Assembly (NCBI RefSeq): GCF_014170335.1
Contig: NZ_LZZS01000014.1
Span: 62,001-126,000, forward strand
Source: Achromobacter sp. UMC46
GTDB lineage: Bacteria; Pseudomonadota; Gammaproteobacteria; Burkholderiales; Burkholderiaceae_B
Length of the DNA stretch: 64,000 nucleotides
Reading direction: 5' to 3'
Part shown: positions 55,030 through 63,996 of the stretch, piece after piece
Position numbering within the stretch: position 1 is the first letter of the stretch
Layout: the number at the start of each line of letters is the position of its first letter
The notes under the pieces: generated by a model
What the model was told of the DNA's origin: nothing
What the model saw: the letters and a program-made list of their open reading frames with translations, nothing else
The model's database searches: none
Position numbers and translations under genes: made by a program

Positions 55030-55134
55030 GACGGTCCACTCTCGCGAAAACAACGAAAGCGTTATGGTACGCCGCCTGCGTCCGCACGGGTATCATGGTC
55101 GTCACACCGACCTATAACGAGCCCAGTCAAACCC

Positions 55135-56277
55135 GTGAAAATCGTCATCGCTCCCGACTCTTTCAAAGAAAGCGTTTCCGCGCCCGATGCGGCGGCGGCC
55201 ATTGCGCGCGGCGTCAAAGCCGCGTGCCCAGGGGCCCACACGATATGCGTACCGATGGCGGACGGCGGCGAAGGCACGGTCGAAGCCGTGCTGGCAGCGA
55301 CCGGTGGCAAGGAACAGCAACTGACCGTCAACGACGCGCTGGGCTACAAGGTCGATGCCGTCTGGGGCTTGCTGGAAGACGGTACCGCCATCATCGAAAT
55401 GGCCGCGGCGGCGGGCCTGGAACTGATCGCGCCCTCCAAGCGCGACCCGATGCGCGCCAGCAGCCACGGCGTGGGCGAACTGATGCTGGCAGCCGTCAAC
55501 GCGGGCGCCACGCGCATCATCCTGGGATTGGGCGGCTCCGCCACCAACGATGCCGGCGCCGGCATGCTGACGGCGCTCGGCGTGCGCCTGCTGGACGCGG
55601 AAGGCCACAGCCTGCCGCCCGGCGGCGGCGCACTCGGCAAGCTGGCCAGCCTGGATACGCGCGGGCTGGACCCGCGCCTGGCCGGCATCCGCATCGACAT
55701 CGCCTCCGACGTCGACAATCCGCTGTGCGGCCCGCAAGGCGCCTCGCACATCTTCGGCCCGCAGAAAGGCGCCACGCCGGAACAGGTGCTGGCGCTGGAC
55801 CGGATGCTGACGAATTTCGCGGACGTCTGTGCGCGGCATCTGGGCGCCGACCACCGCAACGTGCCCGGCGCGGGCGCCGCCGGCGGCTTGGGGTTTGCCG
55901 CTCACGCCTTCCTGCAGGCGCACTTCCGGCCCGGCGTCCAGATCGTGGCCGAACTGGGCGGGTTGGCGGAAGCCATTGAAGGCGCCACGCTGGTATTCAC
56001 CGGCGAAGGCCGCATGGACGCGCAGACGCTGCGCGGCAAGACGCCCGCAGGCGTGGCCCGGATCGCGCAGCAGGCGGGCGTACCGGTCGTGGCGCTGGCG
56101 GGATCGCTGGGCGAAGGCTACGAGGCGCTGCACGCCTGCGGCATCAGCGCCGCGTTCAGCCTGGCACCCGGTCCGATCACGCTGCAACAGGCGCTGACGG
56201 ATGCCGAAAAACTGCTTGCCGACCGCGCGCGCGATGTGATGCAGCTGTGGATGGCGGCGCAAAAACGCATGCTGTAG
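55135..56277 (+). CDS. Glycerate kinase (GarK/GlxK type)
   Basis: Type I glycerate kinase, 380 aa from GTG 55135 (second residue onward KIVIAPDSFKESVSAPDAAA). MADGGEGTVEAVLAATGG near residue 40, LGLGGSATNDAGAGMLTALG near 128 and FTGEGRMDAQTLRGKTPAGV near 288 are the conserved segments. Members phosphorylate D-glycerate to 2-phosphoglycerate, linking glyoxylate, glycolate or glucarate breakdown to lower glycolysis. Divergent from pyk. A strong terminator follows 11 bases after the stop. The gene name is left open because GarK and GlxK cannot be separated here. Confidence 0.92.
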   Translation: MKIVIAPDSFKESVSAPDAAAAIARGVKAACPGAHTICVPMADGGEGTVEAVLAATGGKEQQLTVNDALGYKVDAVWGLLEDGTAIIEMAAAAGLELIAPSKRDPMRASSHGVGELMLAAVNAGATRIILGLGGSATNDAGAGMLTALGVRLLDAEGHSLPPGGGALGKLASLDTRGLDPRLAGIRIDIASDVDNPLCGPQGASHIFGPQKGATPEQVLALDRMLTNFADVCARHLGADHRNVPGAGAAGGLGFAAHAFLQAHFRPGVQIVAELGGLAEAIEGATLVFTGEGRMDAQTLRGKTPAGVARIAQQAGVPVVALAGSLGEGYEALHACGISAAFSLAPGPITLQQALTDAEKLLADRARDVMQLWMAAQKRML

Positions 56278-56288
56278 ATGCCGGCCGT

Positions 56289-56325
56289 AAAATGAAAAAA
56301 CCCGCATCAGCGGGCTTTTTCATTT
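56289..56325. terminator. Bidirectional terminator between glycerate kinase and ksgA
   Basis: AATGAAAAAACCCGC-ATCA-GCGGGCTTTTTCATT, a 15-base stem with one mismatch, with A-run and T-run on either side, between convergent genes. Confidence 0.9.
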
Positions 56326-56336
56326 GGGATCGCGTT

Positions 56337-57128
56337 TCAAGCGGATTGCAGAATGCCCGCTTCCACCAGCGCATCCGACAAGCGGATGTAGCGGTCCACC
56401 GAGATGTCTTCGGCGCGCGCCGTCGGCGCAATGTCCAGCGCTTCCCAGGGCACTTGCGACGCCCAGTCGGCCAACACGCGGCGCAGCATCTTGCGGCGCT
56501 GCGAGAACGCGCGCGCCACCACCGTCTCGAAGGCCCGTGTGCTGACGGGACGCAGGCGGTCCGCCGGCAGCGGCACCATGCGCACGATGGCCGACACCAC
56601 CTTGGGCGGCGGATCGAAGGCTTCGGGTGGCACGTCGAATAGTTTGTGCATGCGGTAGCGCGATTGCAGCATCACGGACAGGCGGCTGAAATCGCCCGAC
56701 CCCGGCTGCGCGACCATGCGGTCGATCACTTCGCGCTGCAGCATGAAATGCTGGTCGCGGATGTGGTCGGCCCATGCCATCAGGTGGAACAGCAACGGGC
56801 TGGAGATGTTGTAGGGCAAATTGCCCACGACACGCAGCGCGCTGCCGAACTGCGAAAAATCCACCGTCAGCGCGTCGGCTTCGACGACGGTCAGGCGGGT
56901 GGCATCGAACTGCTTGCGCAGCCGGGCGGCCAGATCGCGGTCGATTTCGACCGCAGTCAGATGATCCAACCGCTCGAGCAGCGGCCGGGTAAGCGCAGAC
57001 AAACCCGGGCCGATTTCGACCACGGCATCGTCACGGGCGGGAGCAACCGCCCGGACGATGGACTCGACGACGCTTTCGTCGGTCAGGAAGTTCTGGCCAA
57101 AGCGCTTGCGCGCCTGGTGTTGAGACAT
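56337..57128 (-). CDS. rsmA: 16S rRNA (adenine(1518)-N6/adenine(1519)-N6)-dimethyltransferase
   Basis: KsgA/RsmA, 263 aa, dimethylating the two adenosines of the 3' hairpin of 16S rRNA late in 30S assembly. SAM-binding motif I is [18 protein letters not shown] near residue 38; the catalytic NLPY is in [17 protein letters not shown] near 103. [15 protein letters not shown] is the conserved N-terminus. It lies 18 bases downstream of surA in the lptD-surA-rsmA operon. pdxA, which lies between surA and ksgA in E. coli, is absent here. Confidence 0.95.
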   Translation of the reverse strand: MSQHQARKRFGQNFLTDESVVESIVRAVAPARDDAVVEIGPGLSALTRPLLERLDHLTAVEIDRDLAARLRKQFDATRLTVVEADALTVDFSQFGSALRVVGNLPYNISSPLLFHLMAWADHIRDQHFMLQREVIDRMVAQPGSGDFSRLSVMLQSRYRMHKLFDVPPEAFDPPPKVVSAIVRMVPLPADRLRPVSTRAFETVVARAFSQRRKMLRRVLADWASQVPWEALDIAPTARAEDISVDRYIRLSDALVEAGILQSA

Positions 57129-57146
57129 GAAAAGCCCGTAATGCGT

Positions 57147-58730
57147 TTAGCGGTTGTTCTGCTGGATCTTCTGCTGCTTTTCAAGACGGTTGTCGACGTA
57201 CGCCTGAGCGCGCAACTGGTCGAGCCAATCTTCGAAAGCAGGCTGGGCACGGCGCTCGAACAGGATCTGGCGCGCCTTCATGCGGGCCAATTCGTCGGTG
57301 ACGTCATGCTGGCGGCGCTCTTCAACCTGGATCAAGTGCCAACCGAAAGGCGACTGGATCGGGGGGCTGATTTCGCCCGGCTTCAAGGCATTCATGGCGG
57401 CTTCGAACGGCGGCACGGTTTCACCCGGGTTCAGCCATCCCAGTTCGCCGCCTTGCGGCGCGGTCGAGTCCTGCGAGTACTGGCGCGCCATGTCTTCGAA
57501 CTTCGCATCGCCGGCCACCAGGCGCTGGCGCACCTGCTCCAGGCGTTGGCGCGCGGTCTCGTCGCTCATGACGGTGGAGGTCTTGATCAGGATGTGGCGC
57601 GCGCGGGTCTGCATGACTTCCGTCGGCCCTTGCGGCGCGGCGGCTTGCGGGCGCGCGGCGGGCTGCTGGGGCTGCGGGGCCTGCGCGGGCGCCGGGGCAC
57701 GGGCGGTACGGCCAGGAGCCGGTTGCGCCGTGCCGCGGTCCATCACCTTGATGATGTGGAAACCGTTGCCGCTCTGGATCAGGTTCGTCACTTCGCCCTT
57801 CTGCAGATTGCCGATGGCCTTGACGAACAGATCGGGCCAGCCGTCCAGCGGGCGCACGCCCATGACGCCGCCCTGCAGGGCTTCGGGGCCATCCGAGGAC
57901 GCTGCGGCCAGGCTGGCGAAATCGTCGCCGCGCTTGGCGCGCGCCAGGATGCCTTCGGCCTTCTTGCGCAAGGCGGCCAGTTGTTCGGACGACGAGCCTT
58001 CCGGCACGCGCACCAGGATCTGCGCCAGCGCGTAGAGCATGGGGCCTGCGGGCGCGGCGGCTTGCTCGGGCTTCTGCTCAGGCTGGGCCTGGGGCTGGGG
58101 CGCCGCTTGCGGCGCGGCGCCGAACGCCGGATTGCGGCGCTGGTCCTTCAGGAAAGCATCGACTTCGGTGTCGGAAATGACGATGGTGGAGTCCACCGCG
58201 CGCTGGCGCAGGCGATCCGTGCGGATCTCATCGCGCAGCGATTTGCGGTAGGCGTCCCACGACGTGCCCGATTTTTCGATTTCGGCGCGCAGTTGCGCCA
58301 CGCTGATCTTGTTGCGGCCAGAGATGGTCTGGATGGCCTGATCGACTTGGGCGTCATCCACGCGGATGCCCAGGCGGTCGGCCTCGTGGCGCTGCACGCG
58401 CTCCATGATCAGGCGCTGCAAGACTTGATGCTGCAAGGTCTGGTCGTCGGGCACCTGGATGCCGCGCGACTTCAGCTCGCCCGAAATGCGGAGCGACGCA
58501 TCGCGCAATTCGCGCAACGTGATCACATCCTTGTCGACCACGGCGGCGATGCCGTCGACGAACTGCTCGCCCTTTGCTGCAGGCGCCGCGGCCTGCGGCG
58601 CGGCCTTGGCGCCATTGTTCGCGGCCCGGCCAGTCTGCTCGGCCGCATGCGCGGCGGGCAGGCCGGCGCAAAGGGCCAGCAACAGCGCGCTGCCGGACAG
58701 GCGGCGCAAAGAGTGCAACCTACGCATCAT
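57147..58730 (-). CDS. surA: Periplasmic chaperone/peptidyl-prolyl isomerase SurA
   Basis: Chaperone for outer-membrane proteins, 527 aa, about 100 longer than E. coli SurA. Signal peptide in residues 1-30 (LSGSALLLALCAGLPAAHAA). The N-terminal SurA domain shows VDGIAAVVDKDVITLRELRD. Two parvulin domains follow: ILVRVPEGSSSEQLAALRKK and HILIKTSTVMSDETARQRLE with QYSQDSTAPQGGELGW. The extra length is two Ala/Pro/Gln-rich linkers, one before each parvulin domain. ATG 58730 overlaps the lptD stop by four bases, coupling this chaperone to its best-known client. Confidence 0.94.
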   Translation of the reverse strand: MMRRLHSLRRLSGSALLLALCAGLPAAHAAEQTGRAANNGAKAAPQAAAPAAKGEQFVDGIAAVVDKDVITLRELRDASLRISGELKSRGIQVPDDQTLQHQVLQRLIMERVQRHEADRLGIRVDDAQVDQAIQTISGRNKISVAQLRAEIEKSGTSWDAYRKSLRDEIRTDRLRQRAVDSTIVISDTEVDAFLKDQRRNPAFGAAPQAAPQPQAQPEQKPEQAAAPAGPMLYALAQILVRVPEGSSSEQLAALRKKAEGILARAKRGDDFASLAAASSDGPEALQGGVMGVRPLDGWPDLFVKAIGNLQKGEVTNLIQSGNGFHIIKVMDRGTAQPAPGRTARAPAPAQAPQPQQPAARPQAAAPQGPTEVMQTRARHILIKTSTVMSDETARQRLEQVRQRLVAGDAKFEDMARQYSQDSTAPQGGELGWLNPGETVPPFEAAMNALKPGEISPPIQSPFGWHLIQVEERRQHDVTDELARMKARQILFERRAQPAFEDWLDQLRAQAYVDNRLEKQQKIQQNNR

Positions 58731-61132
58731 TCATACCTTTCAAATGTGGTCCCAGCCGGCACAGGCGGTGTAATGCTGGTGTAGCCGGGGATACTTCTGT
58801 TCAGCAGGTTCATCGGATCGGTCCCCAAGGAACCCAGGCCGGTCAACTCAAGCTGGAAGAACACGGCGGAGTTGGCGTCCGTCGCCGATACGGCATAGCG
58901 CTGGTAGACCACGCGGCCCACCCAGCAGCAATCGCCTTTGTACTCCAGGCCGGCGATGGCCTGCGTGACGCGTGGGGACTCCGTCGTGTTGGCCACCGTG
59001 CTGGACGGCCCGGAACGCAACGAATAGTCCACCCGGCCAACGCCGTACCAGCGCTTGGTGAAGGGCCACTGCAACGCCAGGCTGACCTGGTTCTGGCCCT
59101 GCGGCTGGTACGAAACCCCGGTTTGGGGGTCACGCTGATAACGGTACGACACCGCCACCGTCGTCAGTCGCTGCGGCGACCAGCGTGCGCTGATCAGCCC
59201 GCGCGACCATTGGTTTTCGTAGGGGTTGTACTGCGCCGCCACGTCGGTGCTGAGCGTGTCGGTCAGCGCGGCGCTGGCGCCCACCAGGAAGTCGGAGCGC
59301 ACGTTTTCACGCGGCGTCTCGCCCGGCAGGGTGACCTGCTGATCCGCGAAGTACAGGCGCTGCGCCACGGCCAGCGACATGCGCTCGAAACCGGTGTTGG
59401 CGTCCAGCCAGCGCGTCGTCAACGCGGCGGTCAGCTGATTGGCATTGGATATGCGATCCCAGCCGCCGGTGTAGATGTTCTCTTCGAAGGCCTGCGAGAA
59501 GCTGAAATCCGCCAGCGAAGTGTCGTAGACGGGCAGCTTGGACTGATCGCGATACGGCACGCGCAGGTAGTACAGGCGCGGCTCCAGCGTCTGCGTGGAG
59601 GCCTTGCCGAACAGCGAGGTGTCGCGTTCGAAGATCATGCCCGCGTCCAGGGACATGATCGGCACCGTGCGCGATTGCGTCGACGGATAGCCGAAAGATG
59701 TGCCTGCGTTGGACGTGCCCGAATTCAGGCCCAGCCAATCGCTGCCGTACCAATTGGTCTGGTACTGGGTGTAGTTCACCCCCGCCTTCGGGATGATGAA
59801 CCAGCCCGGCCTCACAATCGGATAGGACACGGTGGGGTAAGACTGCAGGCGATCGCCTTCCGGACCGCTGCGGCGGCCAGCCACGGTCGGTATCTGGAAA
59901 CGCACGGCGGTCGATGTCCAGTCCACGTCGAAGCCGCCCCAGTCATAACGGGCACCCCGCAGATAGAGCTCGGGAACCTTGTCGTAAGGGGGCACCAGCG
60001 GCGCGGCCGGATCTTGCAGCGTCTGGTACTTGTAGACCTGCGCGTACGTGCTCCAGTATGTGGAGGACCAGCCCACCCGCGCACGTTGCGGCAGGTAGGT
60101 GGTGGACGCCTGGTTCAGGCCCAGTTGGGAAATATCCCGGAAATAGTTGTCGTCCGAAACCTTGGCGATGTCCCAGTCCGCATAGAAACCATGCGAGAAC
60201 TGCTGCTGATGGCGCCACCAGTACATCCAGCGGTCTTCGCTGGTGACGTTGTCGTTAGGCAGATAGGTGCCGTCAAGGGTGCCCGCGTATCCCGCGCCCA
60301 GATAGCGGAATTCGGCGCCCAGCTGCATGCCGCGCTTGGAGAAATAGCGTGGCTGGATCGTCGCGTCGTAGTTGGGCGCCAGATTCATGTAGTACGGCAG
60401 CGAGAAGTCAAAACCGCCCTGGCTCGTCGTGCCGTAGGTCGGCATCAGGAAGCCCGATTTGCGTTCCTTCTTGACCGGAAAGGTCATGTACGGCGACGCC
60501 AGGATCGGCACGTCCTTGAAATACAGCACGCCATTGCGCGCCACGCCTTCGTTCTCATCGAAGTCGATGTCGACCGTGTTGGCCTTGATGTACCAGGACG
60601 GCGTCTCGCATGCGCAGCCGCTATACGTGACGGTGTGCAGCCGCATCTGCGACTTGCTGAAAATGTCCGCGTGCTCGGCAACGGCGAAACCGCCGGCAGC
60701 CCCCATCCAGAAATTGGGCTTTTCGACTTCGCCGGAATACTTGTCGACGTTGAACTTGGCGTTGGGGCCGGTCACCAGCGTGCCGTCGCGCATCATGCGC
60801 GCGTTGCCCTGCACGTCGACTTCGCCCGTGTCCTTGCGGTAGTTGATCCGGTCGCCCTTGATGATGCCGTCGATACGGCGCACTTGCGCGCTGCCGGTCA
60901 GGGTCAGGTCGGAATCAGGATCGCCCTGGATGCTGTCCGCTTCCATATAGGCGGGGATGCTGCCGTCCGGCAAGCGGTGCATCCGCAAACCGGGGGACGT
61001 GCGCAGCTCGGGGGCCGCGGGCGACGCGCTGGCGGATGACGCGGCGGAAGCCGGATCCTGGCTGCCTTGGGCCTGAACGGCCCCGGCGGCGACGCTGACA
61101 GCAGAGAGGATCAACCACCGAACCTTGCGCAC
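58727..61132 (-). CDS. lptD: LPS-assembly protein LptD
   Basis: Outer-membrane beta-barrel that inserts LPS at the cell surface with LptE; 801 aa from a GTG at 61132, which yields a standard signal peptide (RKVRWLILSAVSVAAGAVQA). Another GTG at 61174 would add 14 residues; neither has a good ribosome site. The N-terminal jellyroll (OstA) region includes IPAYMEADSIQGDPDSDLTL and GNARMMRDGTLVTGPNAKF. The adjacent cysteines in YSGCACETPSWY and the pair in YKGDCCWVGR are the disulfide residues expected in LptD. First gene of the lptD-surA-rsmA operon, divergent from amgK. Confidence 0.94.
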   Translation of the reverse strand: MRKVRWLILSAVSVAAGAVQAQGSQDPASAASSASASPAAPELRTSPGLRMHRLPDGSIPAYMEADSIQGDPDSDLTLTGSAQVRRIDGIIKGDRINYRKDTGEVDVQGNARMMRDGTLVTGPNAKFNVDKYSGEVEKPNFWMGAAGGFAVAEHADIFSKSQMRLHTVTYSGCACETPSWYIKANTVDIDFDENEGVARNGVLYFKDVPILASPYMTFPVKKERKSGFLMPTYGTTSQGGFDFSLPYYMNLAPNYDATIQPRYFSKRGMQLGAEFRYLGAGYAGTLDGTYLPNDNVTSEDRWMYWWRHQQQFSHGFYADWDIAKVSDDNYFRDISQLGLNQASTTYLPQRARVGWSSTYWSTYAQVYKYQTLQDPAAPLVPPYDKVPELYLRGARYDWGGFDVDWTSTAVRFQIPTVAGRRSGPEGDRLQSYPTVSYPIVRPGWFIIPKAGVNYTQYQTNWYGSDWLGLNSGTSNAGTSFGYPSTQSRTVPIMSLDAGMIFERDTSLFGKASTQTLEPRLYYLRVPYRDQSKLPVYDTSLADFSFSQAFEENIYTGGWDRISNANQLTAALTTRWLDANTGFERMSLAVAQRLYFADQQVTLPGETPRENVRSDFLVGASAALTDTLSTDVAAQYNPYENQWSRGLISARWSPQRLTTVAVSYRYQRDPQTGVSYQPQGQNQVSLALQWPFTKRWYGVGRVDYSLRSGPSSTVANTTESPRVTQAIAGLEYKGDCCWVGRVVYQRYAVSATDANSAVFFQLELTGLGSLGTDPMNLLNRSIPGYTSITPPVPAGTTFERYE

Positions 61133-61215
61133 GAGTGAAAACAGCCCTTTTGTGACGATGGGGAAACCTGGCACCGGCGCCGCGGAAGGGCCAATGCGAA
61201 CGGAAACGAGCCGGT

Positions 61216-61221
61216 ATTATA
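61216..61221 (-). promoter_or_regulatory. -10 element for lptD
   Basis: TATAAT on the minus strand, 84 bases upstream of the preferred lptD start. The matching -35 position is poor (CTGGGC). No sigma-E-type pair was seen, although lptD is sigma-E controlled in enterics. Confidence 0.4.
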
Positions 61222-61301
61222 GAGAAGCCGCGCCATACGCCCAGCCTTATGTGCGCCGAACGCAAATTTCAGCAATATTGCCTTTCTGACACGGATCTTC
61301 C

Positions 61302-62342
61302 TTGAAAAACGATCACGACCCCCGCCTGGCGCAGATCCGCAACTGGCTGGATAGCCTGCCCGCCGACCTGGAACTGGCCTTGGACACGCTGCGCCCCGCC
61401 TCCGCCGATGCCAGTTTCCGCCGGTATTTCAGGCTGGACGCCGGCGCGCGCACCCTGATTGTCATGGACGCGCCCCCCGCCCACGAAGACTGCCGCCCCT
61501 TCCTGCATGTGGGCCGGTTGCTGGCCGACGCCGGCTTGAACGTGCCCGTGGTGCTGGCAGAGGACCTGGGCCTGGGCCTGCTGCTGCTGTCCGACCTGGG
61601 TGAACAGACCTACTACCAGCGCATCCAGGCCGGGATGCCCGACAACCAGCTCCAGACGCTGTACCGCGAGGCGCTGGCCGCCCTGGTCCAGCTGCAGAAG
61701 GCGTCCACCGCCGGGCTGGCGTCCTATGACAGCGCCCGGCTGGCCGACGAGCTCAAACTGTTCCCCGAATGGTATGTGCGAAAGCACCATGGCCACGCGC
61801 TGGACGACAAGACCTCCAACGCGCTGGAAAAGATCTTCGCGCTGCTGTCGGCCAGCAATGGCGGGCAAGCGCAGGTGCTGGTGCACCGCGACTTCCATTC
61901 GCCCAACCTCATGGTGTGCGATCAGCCGCAGTACGGCCCCAACCCGGGCATCATCGACTTCCAGGACGCGCTGGCTGGCCCCATCACCTATGACCTGGCG
62001 TCGCTGGTGACCGACGCCCGCACCACCTGGGAAGAGCCGCAGCAGTTGGACTGGGCCATCCGCTACTGGGAGATGGCGCGCGCCGCCGGGCTGCCGGTCG
62101 AGGCCGATTTCGCCGACTTCCACCGCGCCTACGAGTGGATGGGCCTGCAGCGCAACCTGCGCATCCTGGGCGTCTTCGCCCGCTTGAACCACCGCGACGG
62201 CAAGACGCACTACCTGGGCCACATGCCGCGCGTGAACGGCTACGTGCGCCAGGTGGCCCAGCGCTACGGCGTCTTCACCCCCCTGCTGCGCCTGCTGGAC
62301 AAGCTGGACGACCGCCAGGTCAGCGTCGGATACACCTTCTGA
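61302..62342 (+). CDS. amgK: N-acetylmuramate/N-acetylglucosamine kinase (AmgK-like)
   Basis: Aminoglycoside-phosphotransferase-fold sugar kinase, 346 aa, starting at a TTG (61302). ADASFRRYFRLDAGARTLIV near residue 30 is the ATP-binding start; the catalytic loop is VLVHRDFHSPNLMV near 194, with GIIDFQDALAGPITYDLASL as the metal/DFG-equivalent. AmgK phosphorylates recovered MurNAc at C1, and MurU then makes UDP-MurNAc, bypassing de novo synthesis and the fosfomycin target. The neighbouring gene overlaps by one base (TGATG) and encodes the MurU-type enzyme, which makes the assignment firm. Confidence 0.9.
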   Translation: MKNDHDPRLAQIRNWLDSLPADLELALDTLRPASADASFRRYFRLDAGARTLIVMDAPPAHEDCRPFLHVGRLLADAGLNVPVVLAEDLGLGLLLLSDLGEQTYYQRIQAGMPDNQLQTLYREALAALVQLQKASTAGLASYDSARLADELKLFPEWYVRKHHGHALDDKTSNALEKIFALLSASNGGQAQVLVHRDFHSPNLMVCDQPQYGPNPGIIDFQDALAGPITYDLASLVTDARTTWEEPQQLDWAIRYWEMARAAGLPVEADFADFHRAYEWMGLQRNLRILGVFARLNHRDGKTHYLGHMPRVNGYVRQVAQRYGVFTPLLRLLDKLDDRQVSVGYTF

Positions 62343-63028
62343 TGCAGGCGATGATCCTTGCCGCCGGCCGCGGCGAACGCATGCGCCCGCTGACCGACCG
62401 CCTGCCCAAGCCTCTGCTGGCGGCCGGCGGCAAGCCGCTGATCGTCTGGCACCTGGAGCGTCTGGCTGCGGCCGGCATCCGCGACGTCGTCATCAACCAC
62501 GCCTGGCTGGGCCACGAAATCGAGCGCGCGCTGGGCGACGGCGCCGCCTTCGGCGTGAGGATCCGCTATTCGGTGGAAGGCACCGCGCTGGAAACGGCCG
62601 GCGGCATCGCGCAGGCGCTGCCGCTGTTGGGGGACGCCCCCTTCCTGGTGATGAACGGGGATGTCTGGTGCGACTGGGATCCCGCGGCCGCCCCGGGGCT
62701 TGCCACCGGCCTGCCCGACGGCGGGGCGTGGCTGCTGATGGTGGACAACCCGGTCCAGCACCCCGGCGGCGATTTCAGGCTGGCGCCCGACGGCAGCCTG
62801 CACGTCCAAGGGGAACCTCGTTTGACCTATGCAGGCATCGCCGTCTACCATCCCTCGTTGTTCGCGGATGTCCCGCGCGGCGCGGCGATGCCCATGCTGC
62901 CCCTTTTCAGGCAAGCGATGGCCAAAGGCCTGGCCTGCGGCGCGCATCATACCGGCCGATGGACCGATGTCGGCACCCCTCAACGGCTTGCCGACCTGGA
63001 CGCCGAGCTCCTCGCAGCCGCGCGTTGA
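62342..63028 (+). CDS. murU: N-acetylmuramate alpha-1-phosphate uridylyltransferase (MurU-like)
   Basis: Nucleotidyltransferase of 228 aa. The N-terminal signature MILAAGRGERMRPLTDRLPK with the catalytic Arg/Lys is typical of NTP:sugar-phosphate transferases. MNGDVWCDWDP near residue 103 holds the metal-binding Asp, and GRWTDVGTPQRLADLDAEL closes the domain. The short length (about 225) and position directly after amgK identify the MurU branch rather than glucose- or mannose-1-phosphate transferases. Product is UDP-MurNAc in peptidoglycan recycling. Confidence 0.9.
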   Translation: MQAMILAAGRGERMRPLTDRLPKPLLAAGGKPLIVWHLERLAAAGIRDVVINHAWLGHEIERALGDGAAFGVRIRYSVEGTALETAGGIAQALPLLGDAPFLVMNGDVWCDWDPAAAPGLATGLPDGGAWLLMVDNPVQHPGGDFRLAPDGSLHVQGEPRLTYAGIAVYHPSLFADVPRGAAMPMLPLFRQAMAKGLACGAHHTGRWTDVGTPQRLADLDAELLAAAR

Positions 63029-63168
63029 TGCTCACATATTTCACAATATCAAGGTGCGCAACCAGGATTTTCCGCGCACCCAACGCCCCCGGGTAACGGG
63101 GTATTCTCTGACGCTTTGGCACGCGCGGGCACCGTGCGGACGAGCAACACACAGGAAGTTTTCTAGGA

Positions 63169-63873
63169 ATGGGGATGTTTGGAAGATCGCAACGGGCTGT
63201 ATTCAAGCCCTCCGTATACCAACCCGGTCAACGCACGCGGCGCCTGCCGCGCTGGCTCGTCCTGCTGCTTGTGGGGATTGCCCTGGGTGCGGGCGGCGTG
63301 CTCTTCCTGCAAACCAACTACGGGCCGCAACGCCTGACCGTAGAGCAGTCCGAGTCGCTGCACAGCGAGCTCAGCGCCTCCAACCTGGAACGCCAGCGCC
63401 TGCAGACCCAGCTGGACGAAGCCATCCAGCAGCGCGACGCCAACAAGTCGGGCCACGAAAAGCTGACGGCTGACCTGGCCGAGTCCCGCACCCGGATCGA
63501 GACGATGAACAAGGAACTGGTCTTGTTCCAGGACGCCATGCCGCCCGATCCGCGCGGCGGCAACCTGGGCATCCGCTCGGCCACATTCAAGCGCGCCCCC
63601 GGCCAGCTGGACTACCAGGTGCTGGTCATGCGCGAAGAGCGCACCGGCGCGCCCTTCAAGGGCACGCTCACGTTCTCCATCGACGGCAGCTACCCCAACG
63701 GCCGCGCCGCCACCGTCACGCCGGAAGGCCCGGCGCTCAATGTGGACCGCTACGACTACGCCCTGGGCCAGTTGAAGCTGCCCGACGGCTTCACCCCCAA
63801 GGTGGTGGTGCTGCGCGTGATGGACGGCGGCCAGAAGCAGCAGGCGATGCGCATCTATTACGTACGCAACTGA
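63169..63873 (+). CDS. DUF6776-type membrane protein with coiled coil
   Basis: Protein of 234 aa with a short basic cytoplasmic tail, one membrane segment at about residues 28-46 (WLVLLLVGIALGAGGVLFL), then a coiled coil of about 75 residues rich in Gln, Glu and Leu (QSESLHSELSASNLERQRLQ onward). The C-terminal domain is beta-rich (LGIRSATFKRAPGQLDYQVL to VVLRVMDGGQKQQAMRIYYV). The layout matches a conserved family in beta- and gamma-proteobacteria of unknown function. Its place after peptidoglycan recycling genes suggests an envelope role, but nothing in the sequence proves this. Confidence 0.8.
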   Translation: MGMFGRSQRAVFKPSVYQPGQRTRRLPRWLVLLLVGIALGAGGVLFLQTNYGPQRLTVEQSESLHSELSASNLERQRLQTQLDEAIQQRDANKSGHEKLTADLAESRTRIETMNKELVLFQDAMPPDPRGGNLGIRSATFKRAPGQLDYQVLVMREERTGAPFKGTLTFSIDGSYPNGRAATVTPEGPALNVDRYDYALGQLKLPDGFTPKVVVLRVMDGGQKQQAMRIYYVRN

Positions 63874-63892
63874 CGCCTTCGGCGCCGCTGCG

Positions 63893-63922
63893 AAACCCGC
63901 CCTGATCCGGCGGGTTTTTTTT
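63893..63922 (+). terminator. Terminator after the DUF6776-type gene
   Basis: AACCCGCC pairs with GGCGGGTT across a 7-base loop and is followed by a run of eight T beginning within the stem's end. Confidence 0.88.
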
Positions 63923-63937
63923 CGCCTGGCAAAACTG

Positions 63938-63951
63938 GTTGCGTGCGCAAC
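63938..63951. promoter_or_regulatory. Operator-like inverted repeat 1 (overlaps -35)
   Basis: GTTGCG-TG-CGCAAC, a perfect 6-2-6 inverted repeat lying over the -35 hexamer of the promoter at 63939-63967. Confidence 0.6.
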
Positions 63952-63967
63952 TTATCAAGCATATAGT
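63939..63967 (+). promoter_or_regulatory. Sigma-70-type promoter for the gene starting at 63997
   Basis: TTGCGT (63939-63944), a 17-base spacer and TATAGT (63962-63967). Transcription should begin near 63974, leaving a leader of about 23 bases with GGAGA before the ATG. Both hexamers are covered by inverted repeats, implying repression. Confidence 0.62.
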
Positions 63968-63981
63968 TGCGCACACAACTA
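63964..63981. promoter_or_regulatory. Operator-like inverted repeat 2 (overlaps -10 and start point)
   Basis: TAGTTG-CGCACA-CAACTA, a perfect 6-6-6 inverted repeat related in sequence to repeat 1 on the opposite strand; centres are 28 bases apart. The AGTTG...CAACT form is reminiscent of MarR-family operators. Confidence 0.6.
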
Positions 63982-63996
63982 CATATCGGAGACAAG

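Noticed and set aside
58574..61039. An 821-codon plus-strand frame opposite lptD
   Set aside because: Shadow of lptD, which has signal peptide, OstA region and disulfide cysteines on the other strand.
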